Of a DNA stretch of 64,000 nt, positions 46,085 to 57,539 are shown piece by piece. The notes below the pieces were generated by a model. It did not search any database. It was not told the DNA's origin and was given only the letters and a program-made list of their open reading frames with translations. How positions within the stretch are numbered: position 1 is the first letter of the stretch; each line of letters begins with the position of its first letter. The DNA is from Uloborus plumipes (lineage: Eukaryota; Arthropoda; Arachnida; Araneae; Uloboridae): assembly GCA_038373865.1 (NCBI GenBank), contig JAXGGA010004516.1, positions 1 through 64,000 on the forward strand. Direction: 5' to 3'. A program made the translations under genes and the position numbers.

Positions 46085-46700
46085 CAAAATGAAAGTCTTG
46101 AAAACTTGATTTTAGGCGATTTTGATAACATTAAAAGAGGGGATGGGTTCAAGAACTCTTCTACTGCAATTTTCCGAAATGAAAGTTTCAAAATACAATT
46201 TTAGATGATTTTCAAACGTGTTGAGGATGGTGGGAGGCGCTCTTTCTCTCTTTTTTTTTTCAATTTAAAGCTTGAAATGTAATTTTTAAAAAAAACTTTA
46301 CCGATATTGGGAGGTGCAGTTTGGTGGAGCTCCTTGGAATTTATTTGGTGTTGAAATCTTAGGAACTCAATTTTAGGCCATCATTTGGTAGTGTTAAGGG
46401 AAAGTATGGCATTCAGGGACTACCCCATGGCAATTTTCAGAAATTGAAGTTCTAGAAACACAATTTAGATAATTTTGGTGGTCTTAGTGGATGAGCTATG
46501 GGACATTCCCCTGGAAATATTTTAAAATCAAAGTCTTGTAACGCAATTGTGGATCATTGTTGGGAATTTCTGAGGAAAGGATGAAATTTAAGGACTTATT
46601 CTGTAAATTTAATTTTCAAACTTGCATTTTATGCCATTTTTAGTGCCCGTCAAGGAAAGTATTAAGTTCAATGATTTCTTCTCTTTCCCACTTTGATTAC
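46085..46700. repeat. Diverged tandem units of about 115-120 bp
   Basis: Phrases such as GAAATGAAAGTTTCAAAATACAAT, AAATTGAAGTTCTAGAAACAC and AAATCAAAGTCTTGTAACGC recur at roughly regular intervals, each followed by ATTTTAG(A/G)(T/C)-type sequence. The first units are identical to the block inserted at 44894-45240. Related phrases occur at 12900-13260. The class of repeat is unknown. Confidence 0.5.
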
Positions 46701-48752
46701 GTTCCCATTTTTTATTGATTTTTGGTGAAAAGGTAGTAGGAAAACCTCCTTAAGTTTTTCTTTTGCATAAACATTTGCCAGTTTTATTATTCGGTAGTAA
46801 TATTTTTGATTTCTATATTTTTATTTTTTGAAATGCAATAAATCACCTGATAAAGGTTTTTTTAACTTCTGTTTCTTAACTTTGAACGTTTGAATGCCAA
46901 TATGACTTTTCATTATTCCCATAAATCCTACCCTTTCCCCTTTTTTTACTTTTTCTTTTATCAGAAACATTTCTATGGACCATGAGATTTTCTCCTCTCT
47001 TCTGTGATTTTCAATGTCATATTTTCCTTTTAAAAACTGGAAATGTAAATATGTCGGCGGCCCTTATCTTACATATTTGTGTACATTCAACTTATGTCAT
47101 CTCAAAGTACTAGCAACCAAAAAAAAATATTGAACATAACCGAAATCAAGATACAGAAAATTTAAAATTATTTCTTCTATAAGACACTCATAATGATTAT
47201 TAGAAAAACACACCCACAAATGCACAGAAAAGAATGAAAACTTCTGATTTCTTCTCTAGAAATACAAAAATAGAAATTATAAAAGAAAAAAAATATCATT
47301 AAACATATCGTTGAAAATTGCACTTCCTTTGCTCTTTTTTCAACAGTTGAGCATTCAACAGCTTTGCTATTAGCTGAAGTTCTTCAACTGGTTTAGCCTT
47401 CTCTCAATGAATAGATTGCACACTACATGAGGACAATTTCTTCTTACTAAACAGATGGAGGGATAAGTCATGGGAAGGCTTTGTATTGATAATCCCTCAT
47501 CAATCTCTATTTTTATCTTCCCTTTTGTACTAAGTTCCAGTCAAGCCATTGTAAAGAACTTATCTTTAAATAACTGTGCGGAGGAACTATTAACTGACAA
47601 GCACATTTCATCATTTTGTCTTGTCTGGAGTTGTCCATGGGCATGTCTATTTAATTACACATTCAATAAAGGAAGTGCTCCGTCACTAAAGAAGCAAATG
47701 GTAAAAATGGTGGTAAGATTTCTCTAACACATTTGAAGGTTGAATAGTTGGTTGGTTTCGCTTCCGAAAATCAAATAAGCAAGCACTAGGACAATTAATG
47801 TTTAAAAAAGGCTTCTTGTGTGTGTGAAACTTCGAGAAAAGCGGAGTGACTTCGAACTAACGGGAAAAATTGGGACCATCCAAAAACTTTGACCTTCGAG
47901 TTAAAGGAAGTTGAGATATCGAGAGTCGACTGTATATCATTCAGTTTTTTAAAACTTTGGCTTGCCAAGACTTCTACAATGTACTGAATGCTTTTTTGTT
48001 CCTTAAAAATGTTTGAAGTGCACATTTCAGATACCATTTTTGTAGTTTTTTTCATAGACCATGGGCCATTCGAAGCGAAAAATAAGTTGCCAGCAGCCGT
48101 CTTTGAACAATTGGCTAAAAACTGCCATTAGTCCATCTGTTTTTCTGTAATTCCAGAAAAGTTATTGATGTACTTATGAAGTGCAATCTAAAATATTCAA
48201 GATTGCTTATTTTTCTAGTAAAAAAGAAAGCAGTGTGAGTTGGTATAAATAAAAAGCTTTAGAAATGGCTAAAAATTTTTTAGAGCAATCACTCTTCTTC
48301 AAAGTCAAGCAAAGACTCAAAGAAAAATGTTCTAATACATTAAAAATGGTACACGTAACCATTCAGATTTTCAACTCCCTTCTTCAAATCCCTGAGCCTC
48401 TGGATCAAAACGTAGTTGTTTTCATTTTAATTTAGTGAATATGTAATAAAATCTGAACAACTGAAGTGCTTTTACTCTCCTAGTTTTAGTACATCACCTA
48501 TTCAGTATTAAACTTCATACACTAATTTAAATATACTTAGATCTCACCATGAATGTTACACAATGTGTAAGAAATAATTTTAATCATTATCATATCTATG
48601 AAATGTATAATTAACTAATGTACCCTTAAACTTTAAGCAACAAAAATAATATATGCTATTGTGTAGTTCTATTTTAATTTTAAAAAATGCTATTGGTACT
48701 TTTCCAGTATTTATTTATTTAAAAAAAATTATTGTATCATTATGTCTTCCAG
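46701..48752. other. AFF intron, no gene recognised
   Basis: AT-rich sequence. A palindrome-like fragment near 47830-47935 (TTCGAGAAAAGCGGAGTGAC, and TCGAGAGTCGACTGTA) looks like one end of an old MITE. It ends with TTATGTCTTCCAG, the acceptor of the next AFF exon. Confidence 0.5.
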
Positions 48753-48816
48753 ACAATATTCATCTGAATACTATTTAAATGAAGCTAAGAAACTGAAACA
48801 TCAAGCAGATAAAGAG
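48753..48816 (+). CDS. AFF/lilliputian-like gene, exon opening the C-terminal homology domain
   Basis: Acceptor TATGTCTTCCAG and donor GAG|GTAAAG, 64 nt, ending in phase 0. With the incoming AA it reads KQYSSEYYLNEAKKLKHQAD and KE. This matches the start of the AFF C-terminal homology domain (vertebrate YSADHYLQEAKKLKHNAD) almost residue for residue, making it the clearest family marker in the window. This domain mediates dimerisation and complex assembly in AFF proteins. The continuing exons were not found downstream and are probably outside the window. Confidence 0.95.
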
Positions 48817-49008
48817 GTAAAGCTATTTTTACTAATATGGCCTTTAATTTCATTTTTGTCATGCACGTTATGTGCTTTTAAAGTAGTTGATTTTTTTTGT
48901 GTGTTCTTATCCTTTTTTTGAAAAAAAAAAACTGTATTAGTTATGATTTTGAAATGTTGCAAGATGAACTAACTACACGGTATTGAAAAAAGTTTTAAGT
49001 TAATTTCT

Positions 49009-51032
49009 TACCAGGAAAGTACTCGACTTTAGTAATAATGAAAAAAGTTAAAAATGGTACCATTCGAAAGAGCATATTGAGACATGTCTTTGACCCAAAG
49101 ATCAAGTGCCCTCGTTTTCGAGATAAGGGGACTTAAAGTCGGCCGAAAATGAGCCAATTTTGAAGACTTGGCAAGAAATTGAAGCTAGCTCCAGATTCTC
49201 CCTTCCTCTGCTTGCTTGGCATCGCATCGTTTCCATGTTTGGTCATTTGCAAAGAAAGTAAGATGTTTTACGTTAACCCTTTACTTGTATGAGCTAAAAT
49301 AAAGAATGCTGGTCAAGACTATGATGTGGAAAGCAGAGAGCTTTATCCAGAGGAGCGAAAACTTTACAAAGAAGTTAAAGTTTTATCTTTTTACGATTGA
49401 TAACAATACATTTTACAATTTTAGTTATTTGAAGTTTTTTTACTGAACTAAGTTGTATGTATTAATTATTATACGTTAAAATATATTGCACATGTTTCTA
49501 AATGAATAATTCAGGATAATTAAATAAGTATGAAAAGCAGCTAATATGAGCTCATGTACAAAAAATGAAAGAAATAATCTTTGGGGTAGAAATTAAATTG
49601 TCATGGATTATGATATCAGTTCTTATTGAAAAAAAAATCGATACAAGAAGTTTCACTATCTGCCAACTCTTAGCAAAAACATTTTTTTTTAAAATTGAAA
49701 TCGAGAAAAAATAAATAATTTTTAAAAGTAAATGAATTAGTAAATATCAATAGCTGCAAAATTATATCCACGTCAGAAATTACATATTGGTAGAGGAAAA
49801 GATTTATTATTTCCATTCTTAAAATATACTAATAGAGTCGGCATTTATTGTAAAAACCCCTGCCGTTCAAACAAATTGGTCACTGTAGTGAAAAACGTAA
49901 ATGTAAAACATTGCATGTTAATTTCGTACTGTTTAAAAACACTAGAATAACTTTTACTAGTTCTGCTATATGTTAAACGGGTAGGAAAAGACTAACAAAA
50001 TTGTAAATCAATACAACTTTTAGCTTAAAGTTAATACAAGTTTTAGCTCTGTAAAAGTAGAAAATAGGTGAAAAAAAATCATGAAAGAAGGCCTGATGCA
50101 CTGAAAAAAAAAAAAAAACGCTCAAGTGAAGAAAAAGCACAACTTAACAAAAATAATTAAATACACAGAAAACTTTAAAATAGGAAAATTGGGTTTTGAG
50201 CTGCGGAAACTGTGTACCTGTCAGTCTGTCTATTGGTCTGTTTTTCTGCCCCCCCCCCCTCCCTCCGCAATAACTTTTGAGTGCATAGTCCGATTCGATT
50301 TTTTTTAATCGAAAGATCTCAGTGAGGACAATGCACTCCCATATTCGACTTTTTGATTTGAATAATATTTCATTCAATTTTGAATTTCCGATTTTTTCCC
50401 CTGTCCTCACTTATAACTTTTGAAGGAACAAGTTCGATTCGAGCGAACATTTTTTTTTTCGAAATATCTCAGAGAAAACACCTCGCGCTTGTTTGATTTT
50501 TTTATTTGAACACATTTTCATTAAATTTTCAGGTTCACTTGTTACCTCCTGTTGACAAGGGCCCCTTAACAAGGGGGACTCCCCTTAAACAAGGGACCTG
50601 CTTTAATCGCAAATAGTACGATAAAATTTAATTTTGATGTGTTGTTTAAAATTGCTTTTCCTCTTTAAAAAGCTCTCTGCTTTCCATGTCATAGGCTTGA
50701 TAGTAGCTTTTTGCTTTAACTCGCACAGGTAAAGTAAAAGATTATTGTAAAGCCGTCTTTCAAAAGCTTTGCAGATGACCAAAAATGGGAATCAAGTTTC
50801 CCGTTGGACGGAAATAGTGTAATCGCTCCGCAGCTTCCAGTTTCATTATAACTCGCTAAAATTGGCGATTTTTCAAAAAAAATTAGCTGACTTTAGGACC
50901 TTATATTTCAATAACGGGGGCGCGAGGGCAAAAATGCGTGCGTCCAGAAACATGTTTTACAATGCTCTTTCGATTGGTACTCATTAAAAAAAAAAAAATT
51001 CATTATTCCATGATCGCGTACTTTCCTGGTGA
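49009..51032. mobile_element. Inverted-repeat element with ACCAGGAAAGTAC ends, 2 kb
   Basis: The left end ACCAGGAAAGTACTCGA and the inverted right end ACCAGGAAAGTACGCGA match, followed on both sides by TACCA(T/A)TCGAAAGAGCAT. Inner segments also pair in inverted orientation (near 49300 and 50675, around GAAAGCAGAGAGCTTT). A shorter relative is at 10176-10600. The centre contains a C-run and low-complexity sequence. No transposase and no clear target duplication were found. Confidence 0.6.
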
Positions 51033-51659
51033 CAACAAAAGTGATTTTTAAGTCATTTTAGGGCATTAGAAGCTTAAACTTGTCTTTAAAAAAATCATGC
51101 AATATATCAATGGAAAGCTCTATTTTATTCGAACTCTTTTAGCTAAGCTTCTCAGTGGCTGGGACTTTCATCACCTGATCAACCGACGGCTTCGCAATTT
51201 GGAAATTAGACCCTCCTTGGGAGTCCCTTCTCAAGATTTTTTTCTTTTGTTATCCTGAAAACAGTGCAGATCTTAAGCATCAATCACCTAAAAAATAATT
51301 CTTCCTTGAGGACTGTCAATCAATGATGCCACACTTTTACCAACAAAGTTTACCCCTCCCCCTTCGTTGTCACTATGTGTCACACTTCACAGTAACTCCT
51401 TCTCTCCCCTTGTTTTTCTATAAGCATACAAAAAAATGTGTGGTACACTACTTGTCGCCCTTTTCCTCCGCCTCGTCACAAACTGCCACATTTTCATCAA
51501 ACCCCCTTCCCCCTTTAAAACGTAACATAATTTATGGACGTCCGCTTGGCCGACGTAAACTACTTCAAAAAAAAAAACTACAGAATCTTTCGCATAGTAA
51601 GATATGGTTTGAAAAACTACACTGCAAAAATCAAAGTGTTGTTTTTACAGTATAATACT
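51033..51659. other. Sequence left of the foldback element, no gene recognised
   Basis: A pyrimidine-rich segment (51340-51520) gives a 110-codon frame with no recognisable motif. It is treated as non-coding. Confidence 0.45.
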
Positions 51660-51679
51660 GACAGCAGGGTTTGGGGTCA

Positions 51680-52255
51680 AAATGTCGCGGCCGAAATGTC
51701 GCGGGCCAAAATGTCGTGGCAAAAATGTCGCCGAGCCAAAATGTCGCGGGCTAAAATGTCGCGGGCCAAAATGTCGCCGGTCCAAAATGTCGCCGAGCCA
51801 AAATGTCGCGGGCTAAAATGTCGCGGGCCAAAATGTCGCCGGTCCAAAATGTCGCCGAGCCGAAATGTTGCGGGCTAAAATGTCGCGGGCCAAAATGTCG
51901 CCGGTCCAAAATATCGTCTGCCCAAAATGTCGCGGGCCAAAATGTCGCCGGGTCAGAATGTCGCCGGTCAAAAATGTCGCCAGGCCAAAATGTCGCCGGT
52001 CAAAAATGTCGCCGGGCCAAAATGTCGCCGGTCAAAAATGTCGCCGGGCCAAAATGTCGCCAGTCAAAAATGTCGCCGGGCCAGAATGTCGCCGGTCCAA
52101 AATGTCGCCAGTCCAAAATATCGCCGGGCCAAAATGTCGCCGGGCCAAAATGTCGTCGGTCAAAAAAGTCGCCGGGCCAAAATGTCGCCGGTCTAAAATA
52201 ACGCCGGTCCGAAAGGCCGCCGGTTCAAAATGTTTCCAGTCCAAAATATAGCCGT
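51680..52255 (+). repeat. Left-arm tandem array, 16-17 bp unit
   Basis: About 35 copies of CCAAAATGTCGCCGGT-type units, with variants GCGGGC, GCCGGT, GCCGGG and GCCAGT. Because the unit length is not a multiple of three and the unit lacks stops, all three forward frames stay open and yield KMSRAKMSPVQNVAGPKCRR-like peptides. These are repeat artefacts and not evidence of a protein. Confidence 0.95.
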
Positions 52256-53460
52256 TCCTAAATGACACTAAGTGCATGGTACAGATTTAATGTTTCCAGC
52301 AATTCACAAATTCAATGCTGCTTAATTATGTAGCTCAATTTTACTAATAAGCTTATCACGATATGATAAATACACCTGTTTAGTAACTTTTTTTAAACGT
52401 AACAGTTTATAAAATTAGCTTAATTTATTAACAAAAATGTAACTAAATTGATTTCTTCTAACGCTTAAATTATTTAAGTACCAAAATAATGCCATAGTTT
52501 ATTCAGGGCTGTACTAGGGCCCAGGGACGCTAAATTTCTTCCTTTTTAATACGTTTTTATTAGTTTCACATGTGGGTTTGTTTGTTTTTTGTTTGTTTGT
52601 TTGTAGGTATGTAACTCTGACAAGGGGACCTTACAGGTTGTCACTCACCGATTTTGATGAGTTTTATATATTATGTAGAGGGACCCACCCTAAGTATTTT
52701 AGCAAAAGGATATGCTCCAATGCGCCTTAGTTTCCGAGATATAACGACGATCCAAAGTTCAGCTCGAAGTTATTATAGAGGTACGGTTGAGCAGTGGTCA
52801 CAACAGCGGCCGTAGCCCAGTGAGCAAGGTCCCCCACTTCGACCGCTGGAGGTCTGGGGATCGAGTCCCGTGACGTATTTTTTTTTTCTTTAATATCGAA
52901 AAAAATTCGATAGTTAATGGAAAATCGTTTAATTATTCATTTTTATTTTATTTATTTATTCATTTAGAAATTTTTTTTTTTTTTCAATTTTTAATATTGT
53001 TAATTCACGGGACTCGATCCCCAGACCTCCAGCGGTCGGAGTGGGAGCCCAAGCAGCACAAAGGCGTTCAAAACACGTTCTGCAACACGTACAGAGCGCA
53101 CCAGCCGGCACGTTCAAAACACGTTCTCGCAGCACGTGTTGTCAACGTCTATGTGTCTCATCGATCGATGGTAATATGACACGTCGAAATCTGGTGTTGA
53201 CCACCTTTTTTTTGTCCCACTTTTGAACGTGGAATGATAGGTTATATTTAGGTTCTGGAAATACGTTTGTTTTCAGTGCTCCCCAGCTGAAAAAGTATAC
53301 TGCGTATACCCCACTATCCGGTGGCCGCGACGTGTTTTAACCGTGACGTCATTTTTGATCCCATGATCCGATCGTCGCCATCTTGCTTTTAATTATTTAA
53401 TTACTTTATTTATTTAATTTAACCATTTATTATTTAATTACTTTGAATTTAATATATTCA

Positions 53461-53535
53461 CTCCGCGGGATTCGAACGCGGGTCCCTTGCGACTATAGCA
53501 GGAGTCGCTAACCACTATACGCTACTCGATCTCAA
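53461..53535 (-). repeat. tRNA-like relic
   Basis: On the minus strand GTAGCGTATAGTGGTTAGCG (A-box-like) precedes GCGTTCGAATCCCGCGGAG (B box GTTCGAATCC). The T-arm lacks a clean 5-bp stem, as if bases before GTTCGAATC were lost, and the acceptor ends do not pair. It is better read as SINE debris than as a functional tRNA gene. Confidence 0.5.
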
Positions 53536-53821
53536 CGAGGGAGAAAAATAATACTTTAAATGGAAATTTTTTTTGCAGGAGGCGCCATCTATGAAAGACT
53601 AAGGGCGTAAATCATATAATTTTATTAGTATGAATGTAATGCTTTTTTACTGAAATGCATGCAAATCTGATTAGGATCTTGGGAGAAAGAGTTGTTAAGG
53701 ATAAAACTTAAAGTTTCTGCAGATATGATTCCTCTTCCCTTTCTAAAAAGCAGCAATTCACGACCTCAATTCTGAGAAATTAAGCACCTCCTTAAGCACT
53801 GAAATGACACCGTGATAATAT

Positions 53822-54560
53822 CAGGGCTGCAGAGTCGGAGCAAAAATGGTCGACTCCGACTCCGACTCCCGACTCCTGCTTTTTTTTAAATTATTTATTT
53901 TTTTTCCCAAATGTGAAGAGGGAAAAACCCTAAACAAAGGTTGAAATATTAAGTCCATTTTTAAAAGTTTCGTTTTTATTCATGGTCGTAGCCAGGCCTC
54001 ACTTTAGGGGGGGGGAGCAAGCTGGGGTATCCCAGTTGGAGGTCATGGGAGGTCATTGTGACCTCTCAAAAAGTTCAATTTGGTCATGAATTCTCGCAGG
54101 TAATTTCACCACATTTACCTCAATTCTCGGAGATCACTGTGACCTCCCAAAATGTTCATTTTCTCCAGAGCAAATGACAAGTGCCGCTCTTGTCATTTGA
54201 CTCCGTACAAAACTAATCCTTTTCTTGTTAAATGGCCAGATTTTATTTTAACACAATGCATTTTTGCTGCAAATATTTTTTATTATCTTGCATAAGCCCA
54301 TACATAGCAATTCGTTTCACAAAGCAGACCCGCCATTTTGAAGCCCTTTTTAATGATCCTAGATGCTTAGGATTTGGATATTGGACGCTGAAAATTTGTA
54401 TCTGTTAGTTTCAAAGACATGTTTTCACCACCATAAAATTTCATCGAAATCGGAAGTGGTTGGAGTCGGAGTCGGAGTCGACATGTTTTTCAGCGACTCC
54501 GGCTCCGACTCCTTTAGTCCAAAATCAGTCCGACTCCGACTCTTCGACTCCGACGCCCTG
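53822..54560. mobile_element. hAT MITE with GAGTCGGAGTC ends, 739 bp
   Basis: Starts CAGGGCTGCAGAGTCGGAGC and ends TCGACTCCGACGCCCTG, with runs of CGACTC/GAGTCG near both termini. A perfect 8-bp duplication GATAATAT flanks it (53814-53821 and 54561-54568). A GGTCGTAGCCAGGCC phrase inside (53985) resembles the termini of the elements at 3191 and 9312. It is non-coding. Confidence 0.87.
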
Positions 54561-54568
54561 GATAATAT

Positions 54569-54781
54569 TACTGTTTTTGCACGTCAAATATCACGTTCCT
54601 TAAGCACTGAAATGACACCGTGATAATATTACTGTTTTTGCACGTCAAATATCACGTTCCTTAAGCACTGAAATGACACCGTGAAAATATTACTGTCTTT
54701 GCACGTCAAATATCACGTTCTTTAAGCACTGAAATGACACCGTGATAATATTACTGTTTTTGCACGTCGAATAAAACGTTC
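54569..54781. repeat. 61-bp minisatellite
   Basis: Three full units and a partial one of a 61-bp repeat (TACTGTTTTTGCACGTCAAA ... CACCGTGATAATAT), starting at 54569, 54630, 54691 and 54752. Part of a further unit (53787-53821) lies on the other side of the hAT MITE, showing that the MITE entered the array. Confidence 0.92.
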
Positions 54782-55067
54782 AAGGGACACTTAGCACCGT
54801 TATTTAACCAATAACACCATTTTTGCACCAAATTTGAACGTTCTGGTGCTGCTGGGGAGACCTTGCTCACTGGGCTACGGCCGCTGTTGTGCCCACTGCT
54901 CAACCGTACCTCTGTAACAACTTCGAGCTGAACTTTGGATCGTTATATCTCAAAAACTAAGGCGCATTGAGGAATATATTTTTGCTAAAATACTTAGGGT
55001 GGGTCCCTCTACATAATATATAAAACTCATCAAAATCGGTGAGTGATAACCTGTAAGGTCCCCTTGT

Positions 55068-56580
55068 GAGTCAAAGATAAAATTCACGTTCTTTAAAAAC
55101 GTAAAAGTAATATGTTAAAAACCATTATTATTACTAAAGGCTAAACTATATTGCATGTTGATGCATAATAAGTGCATTTGCCATTAGTTCTGAGTAGGGC
55201 ATCGATCGTCCACAAAATGCATATTATAAGTGCAAGTAAACTTAGCGGATATTCAACAGTTTTCAAAATCTTCTTTTGAATTTGATTTACTCTAAAAGCG
55301 TATTTTTTAGTTTTTTTTAAAGTATATTTAGGATTATTTCTTTTTTTCACACTAAGAAATTAAACAAATAAATTTGCTGTAAAGGCTTTTTTTTTGCCTT
55401 TTGCAAAAACGGAATACCGTTTAATCACCGCGTAGCCGGCAATTTTCTTCTAGAACATTTTCTTTAAGAGTTATTGGGGACGTTTGAAATCAAATTAGTT
55501 CATGTAATTATTGCTTTCTTTGTAACAACTAAGTGGTGGAAGGGGAGGTGAAATTTCAAGAGAAAAAATGGTATTATATTCAACTCCACATTTAAATACT
55601 GATTGTAACGAAGGTACAGTACTATGTCTGAGCTGATTAACGCCAGAAATGAATAAGCATCTCTACCTTTAAGATTCTTCTACAAACAAAATTTTGTCTG
55701 AATACTTGCATTACTTCTTGATATACATCACTCACAAATAATGAAAAATAAAAAGTTCAATTGCTCTGCTTCCTCGATGATGTGGCGTATCTTCTGAAGG
55801 CTTCTTATGGGCCAATTTTTATTTGATTTCGTCTGAACCTTCTTCAGACATAGTAATCACGCTATGCTGAAAACGTTCCATTACATTCTTGCATGTAAAA
55901 ACTTGGAAGAACTAGCGGCAAAAACCAATCAGCACTGAACCACATATTCGTTGGTATATGTATGTACCGAATTTCATTCCAATTTACGCAGTAAGTTTTG
56001 TGGTAGAGTCGCCCCAAAAAAATAAACGATAAAATTGAATTCAGCACACATCAGAACGTGTAAATTCTTCCAAATTGACAATTTTTCACTGATCCAATAC
56101 TTTCTTTTACACATTTTATGAAGAAGAAAATAAAAACACCTCTATCACTTAAATTATATAGACTTGCTTTCGATCATGTAAGAAATTTTAACAAAAACAA
56201 ATGTCAAACATTGTATATCTGTCTTATTCATTTCACATTTCTTCAACTTCTTTTTTAACACATAAATTTTCCTTTCGATATCAATTAAACTTGGCTTGAG
56301 CTGCTAATCTATTCGTTTTTAAGTTGGTAGATAGCGAGTCACGGTGAAATAAGCTATTGTAAATAAATAACGGACGCTTGTTTGATAACTATTTGTTTCT
56401 TGGAAAACGCTCGAAACGGTTACAAGCCGAAAGGGTAATTTTTTTTTTAGTATTTTTCAAAAATTTTAGTCCATTCTATCATTAACGCACACGTTCATCA
56501 ACAGCAATTAGCAATCTTTTGCTAATTTGGTGTAAAAAAGCCTTTTCATATAATTTAATTTTTGGTACTATCAATGTCGG
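55068..56580. other. Interior of the foldback-like element, no gene seen
   Basis: AT-rich sequence with only short chance frames, no transposase motif. It may contain the remains of an original coding region, but none can be recognised. Confidence 0.5.
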
Positions 56581-56584
56581 ATCT

Positions 56585-57128
56585 TCTACATTTTTGTCTG
56601 ACGACATTTGAACTGGCGACATTTTTGCCCGCGACATTTTTGACCGGCGACATTTTGGACACGCGACACTTTGGACACGCGACAATTTTGACCGACGACA
56701 TTTTGAACACGCGACATTTTTGACCGGCGACATTTTGGACACGCGACATTTTTGACCGGCGACATTTTGGACACGCGACATTTTTGACCGGCGACATTTT
56801 GGACCGGCGACATTTCGGACACGCGACATTTTGGACCGGCGACATTTCGGACACACGACATTTTGGACCGGCGACATTTTGGCCCACGACATTTTGGACC
56901 TTCGACATTTTTGCTCGCGACATTTTGGACCGGCGACATTTTGACCAGCGACATTTTAGACCGCGACATTTTGGCCCGGCGACATTTTGGACCGGCGACA
57001 TTTTGACCAGCGACATTTTAGACCGCGACATTTTGGCCCGGCGACATTTTGGACCGGCGACATTTTGACCCGCGACATTTTGGCCCGCGACATTTTGGCC
57101 CACGACATTTCGGCCGCGACATTTTGGG
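56585..57128 (-). repeat. Right-arm tandem array, 16-17 bp unit
   Basis: About 33 inverted copies of the same unit as the left arm. The inner half is enriched in a GCGTGTCC variant that the left arm lacks, while the outer units resemble those of the left arm. The variant distribution suggests that the arms expanded separately. Confidence 0.95.
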
Positions 57129-57539
57129 CGTATACCGACAGCAGAGGTTCTAGTTTAAAACTAAAATGAACAGTACAATCTAAAATTAGCAATTTTACTG
57201 TTTATTAGTGTAAAATTATCAATTATACAGTTTATTACTGCAAAATTAGATTTGGCATTCTTTCGAGCAGTAAAACCAACGCTTAGAAAGAAACAAATAT
57301 GACAAAAAAATATTTAAATTGCTTAAATTAAAACCAAACAGCTATGAAAAATTTTACTGAAGTCATAAAAAATCACGTAGTTTTAAGCTCATAAACAAAA
57401 TTATGACTGCAAAAGAACTATGTTTGCCATCCTCCACTTTCTGAAGGTTTAATGTTTTTATGTGGAATGTACTCCGAAAAGCAGTAATTGAATAAGACAA
57501 TTTTTCTTAAGTTCGGCCATCAGAAAATTTCCAGCTTCT

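Larger units (their letters stand above)
52620..55067. mobile_element. Inverted-repeat element with tRNA-like arms, nested
   Basis: Arms of about 212 bp (52620-52831 and 54860-55067) are inverted copies beginning ACAAGGGGACCTTACAGGTT. The inner part of each arm has GCGGCCGTAGCCCAGTGAGC, resembling a tRNA A-box region. In the left half, CCGCTGGAGGTCTGGGGATC, including a B-box-like GGATCGAGTCC, is repeated in inverse at 53006-53040. A hAT MITE (53822-54560) is inserted within its minisatellite. It has no coding sequence and no clear target duplication. Confidence 0.6.
51668..57136. mobile_element. Foldback-like element with tandem-array inverted arms
   Basis: An 8-bp duplication GACAGCAG (51660-51667 and 57137-57144) flanks 5469 bp. 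The ends are inverted copies: GGTTTGGGGTCAAAATGTCG on the left and, inverted, GGTATACGCCCAAAATGTCG on the right, both continuing CGGCCGAAATGTCG. Each arm is a tandem array of a 16-17 bp unit, like Drosophila Foldback elements whose inverted arms consist of short tandem repeats. The interior (52260-56580) has no transposase and contains a nested inverted-repeat element. The superfamily is undetermined. Confidence 0.75.

Noticed and set aside
51323..51655. A 110-codon Ser/Pro/Phe-rich frame
   Set aside because: Pyrimidine-rich DNA explains the open frame. No family resemblance or splice context was seen.
52790..52872. Functional tRNA gene with A-box and B-box-like motifs
   Set aside because: The acceptor ends do not form a 7-bp stem and the arms are part of an inverted-repeat element, so it is treated as tRNA-derived repeat.
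53461..53535. Functional tRNA gene on the minus strand
   Set aside because: The T-stem is incomplete and the acceptor stem does not pair, although the B box is good.
56555..57103. A 182-codon Lys/Arg/Cys-rich repeat protein
   Set aside because: It is translation of the 16-17 bp tandem array. Other frames over the same DNA are equally open, and there is no context for expression.
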